Of a stretch of DNA of 64,000 nt, positions 42,436-52,804 are shown piece after piece (the stretch's first letter is position 1; each line of letters opens with the position of its first letter). This DNA comes from Eubacteriaceae bacterium (GTDB lineage Bacteria; Bacillota; Clostridia; Peptostreptococcales; Anaerovoracaceae). The DNA is taken from contig CABIXY010000004.1 of assembly GCA_902362805.1 (NCBI GenBank), positions 186,001 to 250,000 on the forward strand. The letters run 5' to 3'. Below the pieces are notes generated by a model. That model did not search any database, had not been told where the DNA came from, and saw only the letters and a program-made list of their open reading frames with translations. Position numbers and translations under genes: made by a program.

Positions 42436-43215
42436 ATGCTAACATTAAAGAACATAAAAAAATCTTACGATGGGACCGTTATATTAAAAGACGTCAATCT
42501 GGACATCCAGGACGGAGAGATTGTTTCCATACTAGGCTCCTCCGGCAGCGGAAAGACCACTTTGCTCAATATCATCCTCGGCATCACCGACTGTGACTGC
42601 GGTCAGATATGCTTTGACGGAAAAGATATCACCGAAGTGTCCATGGAAGAACGAGGCTTCAATATTGTCTTTCAGGACTACGCTCTTTTTCCAAACTTGA
42701 ACGCTTACCAGAACATCACTTATGGACTGCGCAATAAGCCTGACATTTCATCAGATGCGGAAGTCAGAGAACTGATCAGCCTGCTGGGGCTTTCTGAACA
42801 CCTGAACAAGAAAATAGAGCAGTTATCGGGCGGACAGAAGCAGCGGGTCGCCCTCGCCAGAACCCTGGTCATGAAGCCGAAAATCCTCCTCTTAGACGAA
42901 CCGCTCAGCGCTTTGGACGGTGTCATCAAAGAATCCATAAAAGAAAAGATCAAGACAATAGCGAAGGAATTCAACCTGACCACCATCATCGTCACTCACG
43001 ATCCGGAAGAGGCACTGAGTCTCTCCGACAAGGTGATGATTATCAACAACGGCAGCATTCTGCAATACGCCGAACCGCAGGAAATCATTCAGAGTCCGAA
43101 GGATGATTTCGTGAAAAGCTTCATCCTGAAACAGTTGGAGATCAAGAGAAATAACATCCTCGCTTTATTCAACCATGGGCTGGCAGCCGCAGGAGGCGAA
43201 GCAGTCAATGGCTAA
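42436..43215 (+). CDS. ABC ATPase of the 2-aminoethylphosphonate uptake system
   Basis: Importer ATPase of the spermidine/iron/phosphonate (PotA/FbpC) class. Walker A LGSSGSGKTTLLN (about residue 38), signature QLSGGQKQRVALARTL, Walker B ILLLDEPLSALDG, switch His IVTHDPEEALSLSD. It is about 260 residues and lacks the long C-terminal OB domain. Start MLTLKNIKKSYDG at 42436 has AGGAGATAG upstream; a longer frame starts at 42370. The stop overlaps the permease start, so the pair is translationally coupled. Substrate is inferred from PhnW and PhnX in the same operon. Confidence 0.9.
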   Translation: MLTLKNIKKSYDGTVILKDVNLDIQDGEIVSILGSSGSGKTTLLNIILGITDCDCGQICFDGKDITEVSMEERGFNIVFQDYALFPNLNAYQNITYGLRNKPDISSDAEVRELISLLGLSEHLNKKIEQLSGGQKQRVALARTLVMKPKILLLDEPLSALDGVIKESIKEKIKTIAKEFNLTTIIVTHDPEEALSLSDKVMIINNGSILQYAEPQEIIQSPKDDFVKSFILKQLEIKRNNILALFNHGLAAAGGEAVNG

Positions 43216-44842
43216 ACAAAGACAAGGCACACTGGAACCGAAATTCATATTTCTCCTGTTGGCAGTCATCTTTGGCATATTTCTCGTATTTCCCATGGCG
43301 ATGATCGCCATTCAGTCCCTCACCAGCGGCCAGGGGCTGACTACGGGGTTTTATGGAGAGATCTTTGCAAAACCAGCCTTCGGGAACGCGCTGAAAAACA
43401 GCATTGTCGTATCGTCTCTCAGCGGCGCTCTCACGACAATACTGGCCTTCATCTTGGCCTACGCCATCAACTACACCAATATCCATAAGCGCATCAAGAA
43501 GATCATCGCTGCCTTAGCGATTCTTCCCATGTTTCTGCCCACCATTACATATGGCTTCGCCATCATCTATTCTTTTGGCAAGCAGGGACTTGTTACCATG
43601 CTTTTGGGCCGGCAGCTCTTTGAGATCTATGGATACAGCGGACTTTTAATCGGATATGTCATCTACACCCTGCCGATTTCTTTCATGCTGATCAACAATA
43701 CCATGGGATATATCGACAAAAAGTTCATGATCGTTTCCCGCGCGATGGGTGATAAACGATTCCGCTCTTTTATGACGACCATCATTACCCCCCTGCTGGG
43801 AACCTTCGCGGCCTCTTTTATCCAGTCCTTCTTCCTCAGTTTTACGGACTATGGAATTCCGACTTCTGTTGGAGGAAACATGGATTTGGTCGCCAACATG
43901 CTGTACAACGAAATGCTAGGCAGCCTGCCTAATTTTCATACAGGCTCCGCCGTAGCGGTCATGATGCTGCTGCCTTCCATCATCAGCATCGCCCTGCTCA
44001 CCTATTTGGAGAGATACAATATCAGATACAACAAAATCTCAACTATTGAGATTCCTAAAAATAGAGTCAGAGATGGTATCTCCTGCGGCATCAGTCTTCT
44101 CATACTGTGCCTAGTGATCCTGATACTGGCAGTTATTTTCGTAGTACCCTTTGCCAAGAGCTGGCCATATGCCCTGACACCGACCGCGGATCATGTCAAA
44201 GCTGCTCTCAGCGACGAGGCGCTGGTGGGAGTTTACAAAAACTCTCTGCTCGTATCTGTTCTTACAGCAGCCTTCGGCACACTAGTCGTCTACGGGGCGA
44301 CTCTGATCTCGGCCAGAAGCAGGTTCAGCCGTTCCTTAGGAAAAATACTGGACAGCGTCGCCTTAGTTACCAATACCATTCCAGGCATGGTGCTGGGCGT
44401 GGCCTTCCTTCTCGCATTTAAGGGTACGTCGATTCAAAACACGTTTTTCATCATCATTATATGTAACATTGTTCACTTCTTCTCATCCCCCTATCTGATG
44501 ATGAAAAACAGCCTGGAAAAGTTGAACGCCTCCTGGGAGAATACTGCCAAACTCATGGGTGACAGCTGGTTTAAGACAGTGATACGCATCATCATGCCCA
44601 ACACCTTCACCACCCTCATGGAAGTCTGGAGTTACTATTTCATCAACGCCATGGTCACAGTCAGCGCAGTCATTTTCATCGCTGGTGCTCGCACCATGGT
44701 CATCACTACAAAGATCAAAGAACTGCAGCACTTTGCCGATTTCAACGAAATCTTCGTGCTTTCCATTTTGATCTTGGCTACCAACATCGCTGCGAAAGGC
44801 TTATTCAAGCTGCCCGCATATATCAAAAGAAAAACAACTTAG
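43208..44842 (+). CDS. Two-domain ABC permease of the 2-aminoethylphosphonate system
   Basis: A single 545-residue permease in which two BPD-type modules are fused. Each module has about six helices and an EAA-type loop (first SRAMGDKRFRSFMTTIITPLL, second AKLMGDSWFKTVIRIIMPNTF). The break between modules is around residues 270-300 (IEIPKNRVRDGISCG). FbpB-type iron and putative AEP transporters use this fused form. Start MAKQRQGTLEPK at 43208 overlaps the ATPase stop. A separate binding lipoprotein follows. Confidence 0.88.
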   Translation: MAKQRQGTLEPKFIFLLLAVIFGIFLVFPMAMIAIQSLTSGQGLTTGFYGEIFAKPAFGNALKNSIVVSSLSGALTTILAFILAYAINYTNIHKRIKKIIAALAILPMFLPTITYGFAIIYSFGKQGLVTMLLGRQLFEIYGYSGLLIGYVIYTLPISFMLINNTMGYIDKKFMIVSRAMGDKRFRSFMTTIITPLLGTFAASFIQSFFLSFTDYGIPTSVGGNMDLVANMLYNEMLGSLPNFHTGSAVAVMMLLPSIISIALLTYLERYNIRYNKISTIEIPKNRVRDGISCGISLLILCLVILILAVIFVVPFAKSWPYALTPTADHVKAALSDEALVGVYKNSLLVSVLTAAFGTLVVYGATLISARSRFSRSLGKILDSVALVTNTIPGMVLGVAFLLAFKGTSIQNTFFIIIICNIVHFFSSPYLMMKNSLEKLNASWENTAKLMGDSWFKTVIRIIMPNTFTTLMEVWSYYFINAMVTVSAVIFIAGARTMVITTKIKELQHFADFNEIFVLSILILATNIAAKGLFKLPAYIKRKTT

Positions 44843-44857
44843 AAAGGATAACAAACC

Positions 44858-45874
44858 ATGTTTAAAGAAAAGTTTACTCGTAAGTTCAAGGCGGTTATCG
44901 GATTTACCGCCGCACTGGCCCTTTGTTTCACCATGTTCGTAAGCTGCGGCTCCAAAGAGGATGCTCAGGTGGTCATCTACTCCAATGCCGATGATGAGGC
45001 TGTAGCTGCTATGACAGATACGCTCAACGAAAATGGCTATGAAGGGAAGTTCCTCTTTCAGAGCTTTGGCACTTCTGAACTTGGAGGAAAGCTTCTGGCA
45101 GAAGGCACGGACATTGAAGCAGATATTGTAACCATGAGCACGTACTATATGGACAGTGCCCAGGAGCAGAACACCATGTTTAAAGATTTGGACTTTGACG
45201 TGGACACAATCAAAGAAGTCCCTTCCTATTACGCGCCGTTCCTAGCTAATCAGGGAGCGATTCTTCTCAACACCGAGGTGATGAAAGAAAACAACCTGCC
45301 TACGCCAAAATCCTTGAAAGACCTTGCAAAGCCGATTTATAAAGGGTTCATCTCTGTCGTCGATATCGAAGGCTCTTCCACAGCCTGGCTCATGGTGCAG
45401 GCCCTGGTAGATGCTTATGGAGAAAAGGAAGCGCAGAATATCCTAGAAGACATTTACGCTAACGCAGGCGCTCACATGGAACAATCCGGTTCTGGTCCGA
45501 TTAAAAAAGTCCGCGCAGGCGAAGTTGCTATCGGATTTGGTCTTCGTCATCAGGCAGTAGCTGACAAGGAGGAAGGTCTGCCAGTAGACTTTGTGGACCC
45601 GAAGGAAGGAAACTTTACCCTGACTGAAGGCATCGGTCTCATAGACAAGGGAGACGATACCAACAAACTCGCTATGGAAATGGTCAAATGCATCGTCGAA
45701 AATGGCCGCAGCAAGCTGATGGAATACTACCCGGTTCCACTGTATAACGGTGAAAAAGCTGACGACAACGCAGTTTCAAAGAACTCCAAAGAGTTTAAAG
45801 AACCGCTGACCGTCGCACTTTTAGAGAAGCACCAAACCCTGTCCGCAGCGGCAAAAGAAGCACTATCAAAATAA
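44858..45874 (+). CDS. 2-aminoethylphosphonate-binding lipoprotein (ABC substrate-binding protein)
   Basis: Extracytoplasmic receptor of the AEP importer. Lipoprotein signal: N-terminal MFKEKFTRKFKAVIGFTA then AALALCFTMFVSC with the lipid-attachment Cys at residue 30. The mature domain is of the iron/thiamine/AEP type-2 class: VVIYSNADDEAVAAMTD, then DIVTMSTYYMDS, a family-typical ETMSTYY-type pocket, and GSSTAWLMVQALVDAYGE. It is 338 residues with EKHQTLSAAAKEALSK at the end. The place directly before phnW makes AEP the likely ligand. Confidence 0.88.
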   Translation: MFKEKFTRKFKAVIGFTAALALCFTMFVSCGSKEDAQVVIYSNADDEAVAAMTDTLNENGYEGKFLFQSFGTSELGGKLLAEGTDIEADIVTMSTYYMDSAQEQNTMFKDLDFDVDTIKEVPSYYAPFLANQGAILLNTEVMKENNLPTPKSLKDLAKPIYKGFISVVDIEGSSTAWLMVQALVDAYGEKEAQNILEDIYANAGAHMEQSGSGPIKKVRAGEVAIGFGLRHQAVADKEEGLPVDFVDPKEGNFTLTEGIGLIDKGDDTNKLAMEMVKCIVENGRSKLMEYYPVPLYNGEKADDNAVSKNSKEFKEPLTVALLEKHQTLSAAAKEALSK

Positions 45875-45895
45875 TCAAAAAGGAAGATATTAAAA

Positions 45896-46987
45896 ATGAT
45901 TACATACAAACTATTAACACCTGGTCCCCTGACTACTACAGAAACTGTGAAACAAGAAATGCTGGTGGACCACTGCACCTGGGATGACGACTATAAACAG
46001 ATTACCCAGTCTATTCGAGAGACACTCCTTCAATTGGCCCACGTATCGCCCGAAGATTATACGGCTGTCCTCATGCAGGGCAGCGGTACCTTCGGCGTTG
46101 AGTCTGTATTGACCAGTGTCACAGGCACACAGGATAAATTACTGATCATCGCCAATGGCGCTTATGGTCTGCGCATGGCCGACATCGCCCGTTATGCAGG
46201 GCTTCCTTATCAGCTGTACACTTGCAGTTACGACGAAGTGCCTGACAGCAAAGCCATCGCTGACATTCTCGCTGCTGATCCCTCCATCACTCACGTGTCT
46301 ATGGTTCACTGTGAAACGACTTCTGGCATCCTCAACGACATCGCTGCCGTCGCCAAAGTTGTAAAAGCAGCAGGCAAAACCTACATCGTCGATGCCATGT
46401 CCAGCTTTGGCGGAATCGACATTCCCGTATCTGACCTTGGCATCGACTTTCTCATCAGCTCTGCGAACAAATGCGTACAAGGCGTTCCCGGCTTCTCTTT
46501 TATTATTGCGAAAAAATCCGCTTTGACAGCTTGTGAAGGAAAAGCCAGAAGTCTTTCTTTGGATCTCTACGAGCAGTGGAAAGCCATGGAAAAGGATGGA
46601 AAGTGGCGTTTCACCTCCCCTACCCACGTGGTCCTGGCCTTTGCCAAAGCCTTAGAGGAGCTTGCAGCAGAAGGCGGGGTGCCTGCCAGAGAACAGCGCT
46701 ACAGATCAAACAATCATCTGCTCATCAAAAACATGGGCCAGCTGGGATTCAGGACCTATATCGACGCACTTCATCAGAGTCCTATCATCACCAGTTTCTA
46801 TTTCCCGCAGCGTTGCGACTTCTCTTTTGCTGACATGTACGCCTATATCAAAGAGCGCGGCTATGCCATCTACCCGGGAAAAGTTACTGACGCCGATACT
46901 TTCCGTATCGGCAACATTGGGGAAATATACGCGGAGGACATCGAGAAACTCTGCGGCATCTTTGCAGACTATATGGAGGACAAATAA
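45896..46987 (+). CDS. phnW: 2-aminoethylphosphonate-pyruvate transaminase
   Basis: PLP enzyme that converts AEP and pyruvate into phosphonoacetaldehyde and alanine. Fold-type I with the PLP-binding Lys at 192 (SSANKCVQGVPGFSF). Conserved parts: LLTPGPLTTTETVK at the N-terminus, MQGSGTFGVESVLTS near residue 62, IVDAMSSFGGIDIP, and GNIGEIYAEDIEKL at the C-terminus. The 363-residue length is standard. It is followed by phnX, whose ATG overlaps the phnW stop (ATAATGA), so the two steps are coupled. Confidence 0.96.
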   Translation: MITYKLLTPGPLTTTETVKQEMLVDHCTWDDDYKQITQSIRETLLQLAHVSPEDYTAVLMQGSGTFGVESVLTSVTGTQDKLLIIANGAYGLRMADIARYAGLPYQLYTCSYDEVPDSKAIADILAADPSITHVSMVHCETTSGILNDIAAVAKVVKAAGKTYIVDAMSSFGGIDIPVSDLGIDFLISSANKCVQGVPGFSFIIAKKSALTACEGKARSLSLDLYEQWKAMEKDGKWRFTSPTHVVLAFAKALEELAAEGGVPAREQRYRSNNHLLIKNMGQLGFRTYIDALHQSPIITSFYFPQRCDFSFADMYAYIKERGYAIYPGKVTDADTFRIGNIGEIYAEDIEKLCGIFADYMEDK

Positions 46988-47772
46988 TGAAAAAAATAGA
47001 AGCAGTGATCTTTGACTGGGCGGGAACTACTGTGGACTTCGGTTCCTTTGCCCCGGTTCAAGCCTTTATCAAGGCCTTTGAAGAATTTGGCATTACGCCT
47101 ACAGTTGACGAGGTCCGCGCCCCAATGGGTATGCTGAAGTGGAACCACATCCACACCATGATGCAGATGCCCCGCATTCAGAAAGCCTGGGCTGTCACCC
47201 ACGGCCGGGAGTGGACCCTGGAAGATGTGGACGCCGTCTATCAAAAAAGCGAAAGCGGCATCATGGAGATTCTGCAGGATTTTGCCCAGCCAAAGCCCTT
47301 CGTTTTAGACACCGTGAAGACCCTGCGGGAACGGGATATCAAAATCGGCTCTACCACCGGTTATACAGATGAAATGATGTCCATCGTCGTACCAGAAGCG
47401 GCAAAACGAGGATATCAGCCAGACACCTGGTTCTCCCCTGATTCAGTCAGCAAGATGGGACGTCCCTACCCTTTTATGATTTTCAAGAATCTGGAAGCAT
47501 TGCAGATTACCAGCGTCTCTGCCGCCATCAAAGTCGGAGACACCGTAGCGGACATCAAAGAAGGAAAAAATGCCGGCCTGATTTCCGTCGGAATCGTTGA
47601 AGGAAGCTCTGTCATGGCTCTGTCAGAAGCCGAATACGGAGCGCTCTCGACAGAAGAAAAAAGTGTCCGCAGCGCCCAGGTTACCAAAATCTATCAGGAC
47701 TGTGGCGCAGATTATGTCATCGACAATATGCGCAGTCTGCTAAATCTCATCGACCAGATCGAAAGACAATAG
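46987..47772 (+). CDS. phnX: Phosphonoacetaldehyde hydrolase (phosphonatase)
   Basis: HAD-family enzyme that splits the C-P bond of phosphonoacetaldehyde to acetaldehyde and phosphate. Nucleophile Asp10 is in IFDWAGTTVD; Lys51, which forms the Schiff base, is in MGMLKWNHI; GSTTGYTDEM and GDTVADIKEGKNAG carry the Ser/Thr and the acidic pair. The 261-residue length is standard. It is the last gene of the operon, followed 17 bp later by a perfect 17-bp palindromic terminator. Confidence 0.96.
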   Translation: MKKIEAVIFDWAGTTVDFGSFAPVQAFIKAFEEFGITPTVDEVRAPMGMLKWNHIHTMMQMPRIQKAWAVTHGREWTLEDVDAVYQKSESGIMEILQDFAQPKPFVLDTVKTLRERDIKIGSTTGYTDEMMSIVVPEAAKRGYQPDTWFSPDSVSKMGRPYPFMIFKNLEALQITSVSAAIKVGDTVADIKEGKNAGLISVGIVEGSSVMALSEAEYGALSTEEKSVRSAQVTKIYQDCGADYVIDNMRSLLNLIDQIERQ

Positions 47773-47789
47773 CCCATCGTCAAATTCAT

Positions 47790-47838
47790 ATAATATAAAA
47801 CTCCATTGAGCCCCTCGGCAGATGGAGTTTTATATTAT
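47790..47838. terminator. Perfect 17-bp bidirectional terminator
   Basis: Arms 47790-47806 and 47822-47838 are fully complementary, with A/T-rich ends that give T runs on both strands. It separates the convergent phnX and histidine kinase genes. Confidence 0.85.
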
Positions 47839-47842
47839 GCAA

Positions 47843-49591
<1,749 letters not shown>

Positions 49592-49663
49592 ACACTTTCA
49601 TAGTATCATTTTCTATTTTAAATAGTATACCATAGTCTGCCAGTCTCTGTCTATTTTAACCAT

Positions 49664-50551
49664 CTATTTCTTCATTACCAACTGAAAATTCGAGTCGTAG
49701 TACAGCCCCAGATCCGTACAGATTCTATCGTTTACTGCCGTCAAAGCCTCGTGATAAAGCTTATAAGATGGCGATAGCTTTATCATATTAGGAATAAAGA
49801 TATCGTTATACCCGCAGTCCTGCAGCCCCTTCATAAACTTTCGCTGAGATACAAATGCAGGATGATATCTATAAAACAGAGAGTTCTTCATCTTCACGTT
49901 TTTTCGTGTCTGCTCCCGCAGCTTCTCATAGTCTTCTTCTGCCATGTCAATATAACGCTTCATCTGGGCGTCCATTCTCTTCGTCATGTGTTCCGCATCC
50001 TGCTTTGACAGCTTACAGGTCAAAAAACTGACCGTTCTCAAGAGGAATGGGATTTTCACCTCTAAATCATCAAAGAAATCGATGATAGCCTCATAGGCTT
50101 CTCTCTGCTCAGTTGTCGTCATTTTAATCTGCAGATAGGGCAGAAAATGATACATGAAATAATCCCCATAAACACCCGGAACCATATCTCTGAGAGCGTC
50201 TGCGATGGTCTCATAATCCAGCTCCTGCGAAAGAGCGTCGATGTCCTCGTCTTCGATATAAGCAGCCAGAGCTTCTAATTCTCGCTGATTCTCCCCCAAC
50301 TGCTTTTGCTTTTCTTCGTAAATCTGGCGAAGGATTTCTCTATCCCCTCTCTGCAAGAGACCCTTAATCTCTTTGATGCCGATGCCCAGCTTTCGATATA
50401 CAGAAATCTCTCTCAGGGTTTTGAGATTCTCGCTGCTGTAATTCCTGTAACCGTTTTGGTCTTTCTTCACCGACAGCAGACCTTCCTCTTCATAATACTT
50501 GACCGCCCGTCTGCTGAGACCGGTCTCTCTCGTCACTTCATTGATTTTCAT
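49664..50551 (-). CDS. MerR-family regulator, 295 aa, unknown ligand
   Basis: N-terminal MerR helix-turn-helix (EVTRETGLSRRAVKYYEEEGLL), then a long coiled coil (REILRQIYEEKQKQLGENQREL) and a helical C-terminal domain of about 170 residues without Cys or other metal ligands. The C-terminus has no recognised family. It has an ideal MerR promoter on its own strand (50579-50609). It stands alone between a histidine kinase and an AraC regulator, so the target may be only itself or a distant gene. Confidence 0.85.
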   Translation of the reverse strand: MKINEVTRETGLSRRAVKYYEEEGLLSVKKDQNGYRNYSSENLKTLREISVYRKLGIGIKEIKGLLQRGDREILRQIYEEKQKQLGENQRELEALAAYIEDEDIDALSQELDYETIADALRDMVPGVYGDYFMYHFLPYLQIKMTTTEQREAYEAIIDFFDDLEVKIPFLLRTVSFLTCKLSKQDAEHMTKRMDAQMKRYIDMAEEDYEKLREQTRKNVKMKNSLFYRYHPAFVSQRKFMKGLQDCGYNDIFIPNMIKLSPSYKLYHEALTAVNDRICTDLGLYYDSNFQLVMKK

Positions 50552-50578
50552 GGCGTGTCGCCTCCCCTCACTGCATCA

Positions 50579-50609
50579 AGTATAGACCTGTACGCAGGGT
50601 GCAGGTCAA
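50579..50609 (-). promoter_or_regulatory. MerR-type promoter with 19-bp spacer
   Basis: Minus strand TTGACC (50609-50604), 19 bp, TATACT (50584-50579). The region has the dyad GACCTG...CAGGTC across the spacer. Confidence 0.78.
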
Positions 50610-50666
50610 GGGTTAAATCCATCTTTTCTTAATGATAGCGAATTCACCATGAAATCATCGTATTGC

Positions 50667-50695
50667 AAAAGGGCATGTCTCTTGCGAACATGCCC
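50667..50695 (-). terminator. Terminator of the AraC gene
   Basis: Stem GGGCATGT/ACATGCCC (50671-50678, 50688-50695) followed by TTTT on the minus strand, about 17 bp behind the stop. Confidence 0.75.
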
Positions 50696-50711
50696 GCCCT
50701 TTGTCAATTCA

Positions 50712-51578
50712 CTATTTCTTAACCACTGGCATCCAGACTTCGCAGACATAGTCAGCACTGCTCTGGTCCCCTTCAAAATACACTTCTATATCCGGCGCGT
50801 TGACATATTCATATCCCGCACCAGGCAGCCACTCCGTTATGATACGTTTCTGCAGATTCTGAATCGAATCGGGCATGGCGCCGATACATTGGAAGACCGC
50901 CCAGTTTCCTGCCTCAATCTGCAATTCTTCCATGCCTGCAGGCGCCGGCGCCTTAGAAGCGACGCCGATATAATAGTCAAACTCCTCATCCTTGGCAGAA
51001 GTACAGATTCCCATGATTCCGGGAATCTCCGGATTCATCACTTCGCATAACTGGGAAATGATCTGGTCTTTGCCAGCCTGCATCCAGATTCCCGGTATTT
51101 TCTCGAAAGACTCATCGATACCTCCAGTGAAGTGGGTTTTCTTACCTACAACTCGAAAGGCCTCTTTTGTTACAATTTTGTAGTTCATCTCATATTCTCC
51201 TTTGATCGTTATTTTAAAACTGATCGGAGGATAGGTTTTCAGAACGACGCCTTCGCGCCTAGCCTGGGACGGTGCAATACCGTGTATGTTCTTAAAAGCA
51301 CGGTTAAAAGCAGTTGGTGACTCATAACCATACTTCAAAGCCAGATCCAGAACTTTCATTTGTCCTGACTGCAGCTCTGCCGCTGCCATAGACATCTTTC
51401 TGCGGCGAATATACTCGCTTACCGTAATGTCCGTCATATAGGAAAACATTCTTTGAAAGTGATAGAGTGAGCAGCAGGCAAAAGCAGCCGCTTTTTCCAT
51501 ATCCACTTGATCCTCCAAATGGTCTTCCATATACGAGATAGCCCTGTTCCAGTTTTCTAATAATTCCATTCTCGTCAC
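50712..51578 (-). CDS. AraC-family regulator with a GyrI-like effector domain
   Basis: N-terminal AraC DNA-binding domain of two helix-turn-helix motifs (MEKAAAFACCSLYHFQRMFS and VLDLALKYGYESPTAFNRAF; residues 25-105), then a GyrI-like domain (residues about 120-288) with RVVGKKTHFTGG, IQNLQKRIITEWLPGAGYEY and PDIEVYFEG. These proteins bind small amphipathic molecules. The length of 288 is normal. It is a stand-alone gene with its own terminator. Confidence 0.88.
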   Translation of the reverse strand: MTRMELLENWNRAISYMEDHLEDQVDMEKAAAFACCSLYHFQRMFSYMTDITVSEYIRRRKMSMAAAELQSGQMKVLDLALKYGYESPTAFNRAFKNIHGIAPSQARREGVVLKTYPPISFKITIKGEYEMNYKIVTKEAFRVVGKKTHFTGGIDESFEKIPGIWMQAGKDQIISQLCEVMNPEIPGIMGICTSAKDEEFDYYIGVASKAPAPAGMEELQIEAGNWAVFQCIGAMPDSIQNLQKRIITEWLPGAGYEYVNAPDIEVYFEGDQSSADYVCEVWMPVVKK

Positions 51579-51653
51579 CTCAGTTCATGATCAAAGTATA
51601 GCAGTCTTTCCGAGAGAACTCCTCTCCCTCAGCAATCGAATAAAGAGAGGTCG

Positions 51654-52091
51654 TCAGGTGATTTTCTTCAAGGCCGCCTGGATATCCTTATATACCAAAG
51701 GCTGCATGCTGTCGGCATAGATTTCCGTATCAGCCCAGCGCAGCGCCTCTTTGATGTCCGCCGTCAAATCCGGCTTATATACAGCAATCTCTGGCAGAAC
51801 TTTGATGAACTGCCGGGCGGTGATCGGTTTTTCGTCCAAAATATGCTTTAACAACTGGTCGATGCACTCGTCAATCTTGTTGTCTTCGTCCCACCTGGCG
51901 TTGGCGGCGATGAGCAGTAATCCCCTGGTCCTGATGTAGGAGTCAGCATCCTCGCTCATAGCGACGAATTGATCAAAATAGGGGTAGAGTTCATCAGATT
52001 GTGCACTCACGTTCAGCAGCACCTTCAATGCCTCATAGGCCTCTTTGGAATTCTTACTGTATAAGATTTTTACCAGTTCCTCTATGTTCAT
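51654..52091 (-). CDS. HEAT-like helical repeat protein (145 aa)
   Basis: All-helical protein with about five repeating helix pairs (LVKILYSKNSKEAYEALKVLL, then SYIRTRGLLLIAANARWDED, IKEALRWADTEIYADS). Such short proteins are annotated as SufBD-like or HEAT-repeat proteins in clostridia; the role is unknown. The gene overlaps the start of the GyrI gene (ATGA), so it is co-expressed with it and may be a partner. Confidence 0.7.
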   Translation of the reverse strand: MNIEELVKILYSKNSKEAYEALKVLLNVSAQSDELYPYFDQFVAMSEDADSYIRTRGLLLIAANARWDEDNKIDECIDQLLKHILDEKPITARQFIKVLPEIAVYKPDLTADIKEALRWADTEIYADSMQPLVYKDIQAALKKIT

Positions 52092-52729
52092 CTTACGGCC
52101 TTCTTTTTGATCGGATGGCGCACTACCGTTTTCATCTTGGCGGGATCACATTTTCTCGGATCACTGAGATAAATCTCGTGATGATAGCGCTCATCTCTAA
52201 TATCAGTCTCATACCCCTCGGACTCGGCAAAAGCCTCCATGGCAGCCACAGTCTCAGGCTCATCGTCGTAAGGACCGATATGCATGCACTGGACAGCAAG
52301 TCCCTCTTTGTAAGTGAAGTATTCCACACTGGCGAAGTCCAGCTTTTTCTTCGCCTCCGCTGTTCTGACCGCCCAATCAAAATCTTCCCGGCTCACAAAA
52401 TCCGGCAGCCGGATGACGGAAATCCATTGAAAGCTGTCCTTATTGCTGTAGTCCACGCCCGTAACATTCTCCTGCCACCAAAATCCTTCCAGGGGCGGCA
52501 CCACATATTCGAAGAATCCGTCAATCTTGTGTTCTCCTTTGTAGCTCATTTTGATCGTATAGGCAACGGCATAAAGCTGGCCTACTGCCGCCTGATAGGC
52601 ACCGCCCTCTTCATTAGGGTTGCCGCAGCCGCGCACCGCCAGAAAATTCAACTCTGGCACCTCTACGATGGTCGGCTTCTTGGGCGGCATGTAAAATTCC
52701 TTATATTCCTTCTTGTAATCAAAAGCCAT
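52088..52729 (-). CDS. GyrI-like small-molecule-binding protein
   Basis: A 213-residue free-standing GyrI-like domain. VEVPELNFLAVRGCGNPNEEG at residues 20-40 and the C-terminal block LAVQCMHIGPYDDEPETVAAM, FAESEGYETDIRDERYHHEIYLSDPR are typical for this family, which binds cationic or aromatic compounds. No DNA-binding domain is present. It is the third of a group of GyrI/DUF-type genes (with AraC-GyrI and DUF1835 proteins). Confidence 0.88.
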   Translation of the reverse strand: MAFDYKKEYKEFYMPPKKPTIVEVPELNFLAVRGCGNPNEEGGAYQAAVGQLYAVAYTIKMSYKGEHKIDGFFEYVVPPLEGFWWQENVTGVDYSNKDSFQWISVIRLPDFVSREDFDWAVRTAEAKKKLDFASVEYFTYKEGLAVQCMHIGPYDDEPETVAAMEAFAESEGYETDIRDERYHHEIYLSDPRKCDPAKMKTVVRHPIKKKAVR

Positions 52730-52804
52730 CTTACACCTCCATGGTTATTATGGGAGTATCATACGACAAAATACATGACAGCTGTATGTCATGATTGCAA
52801 GGTG

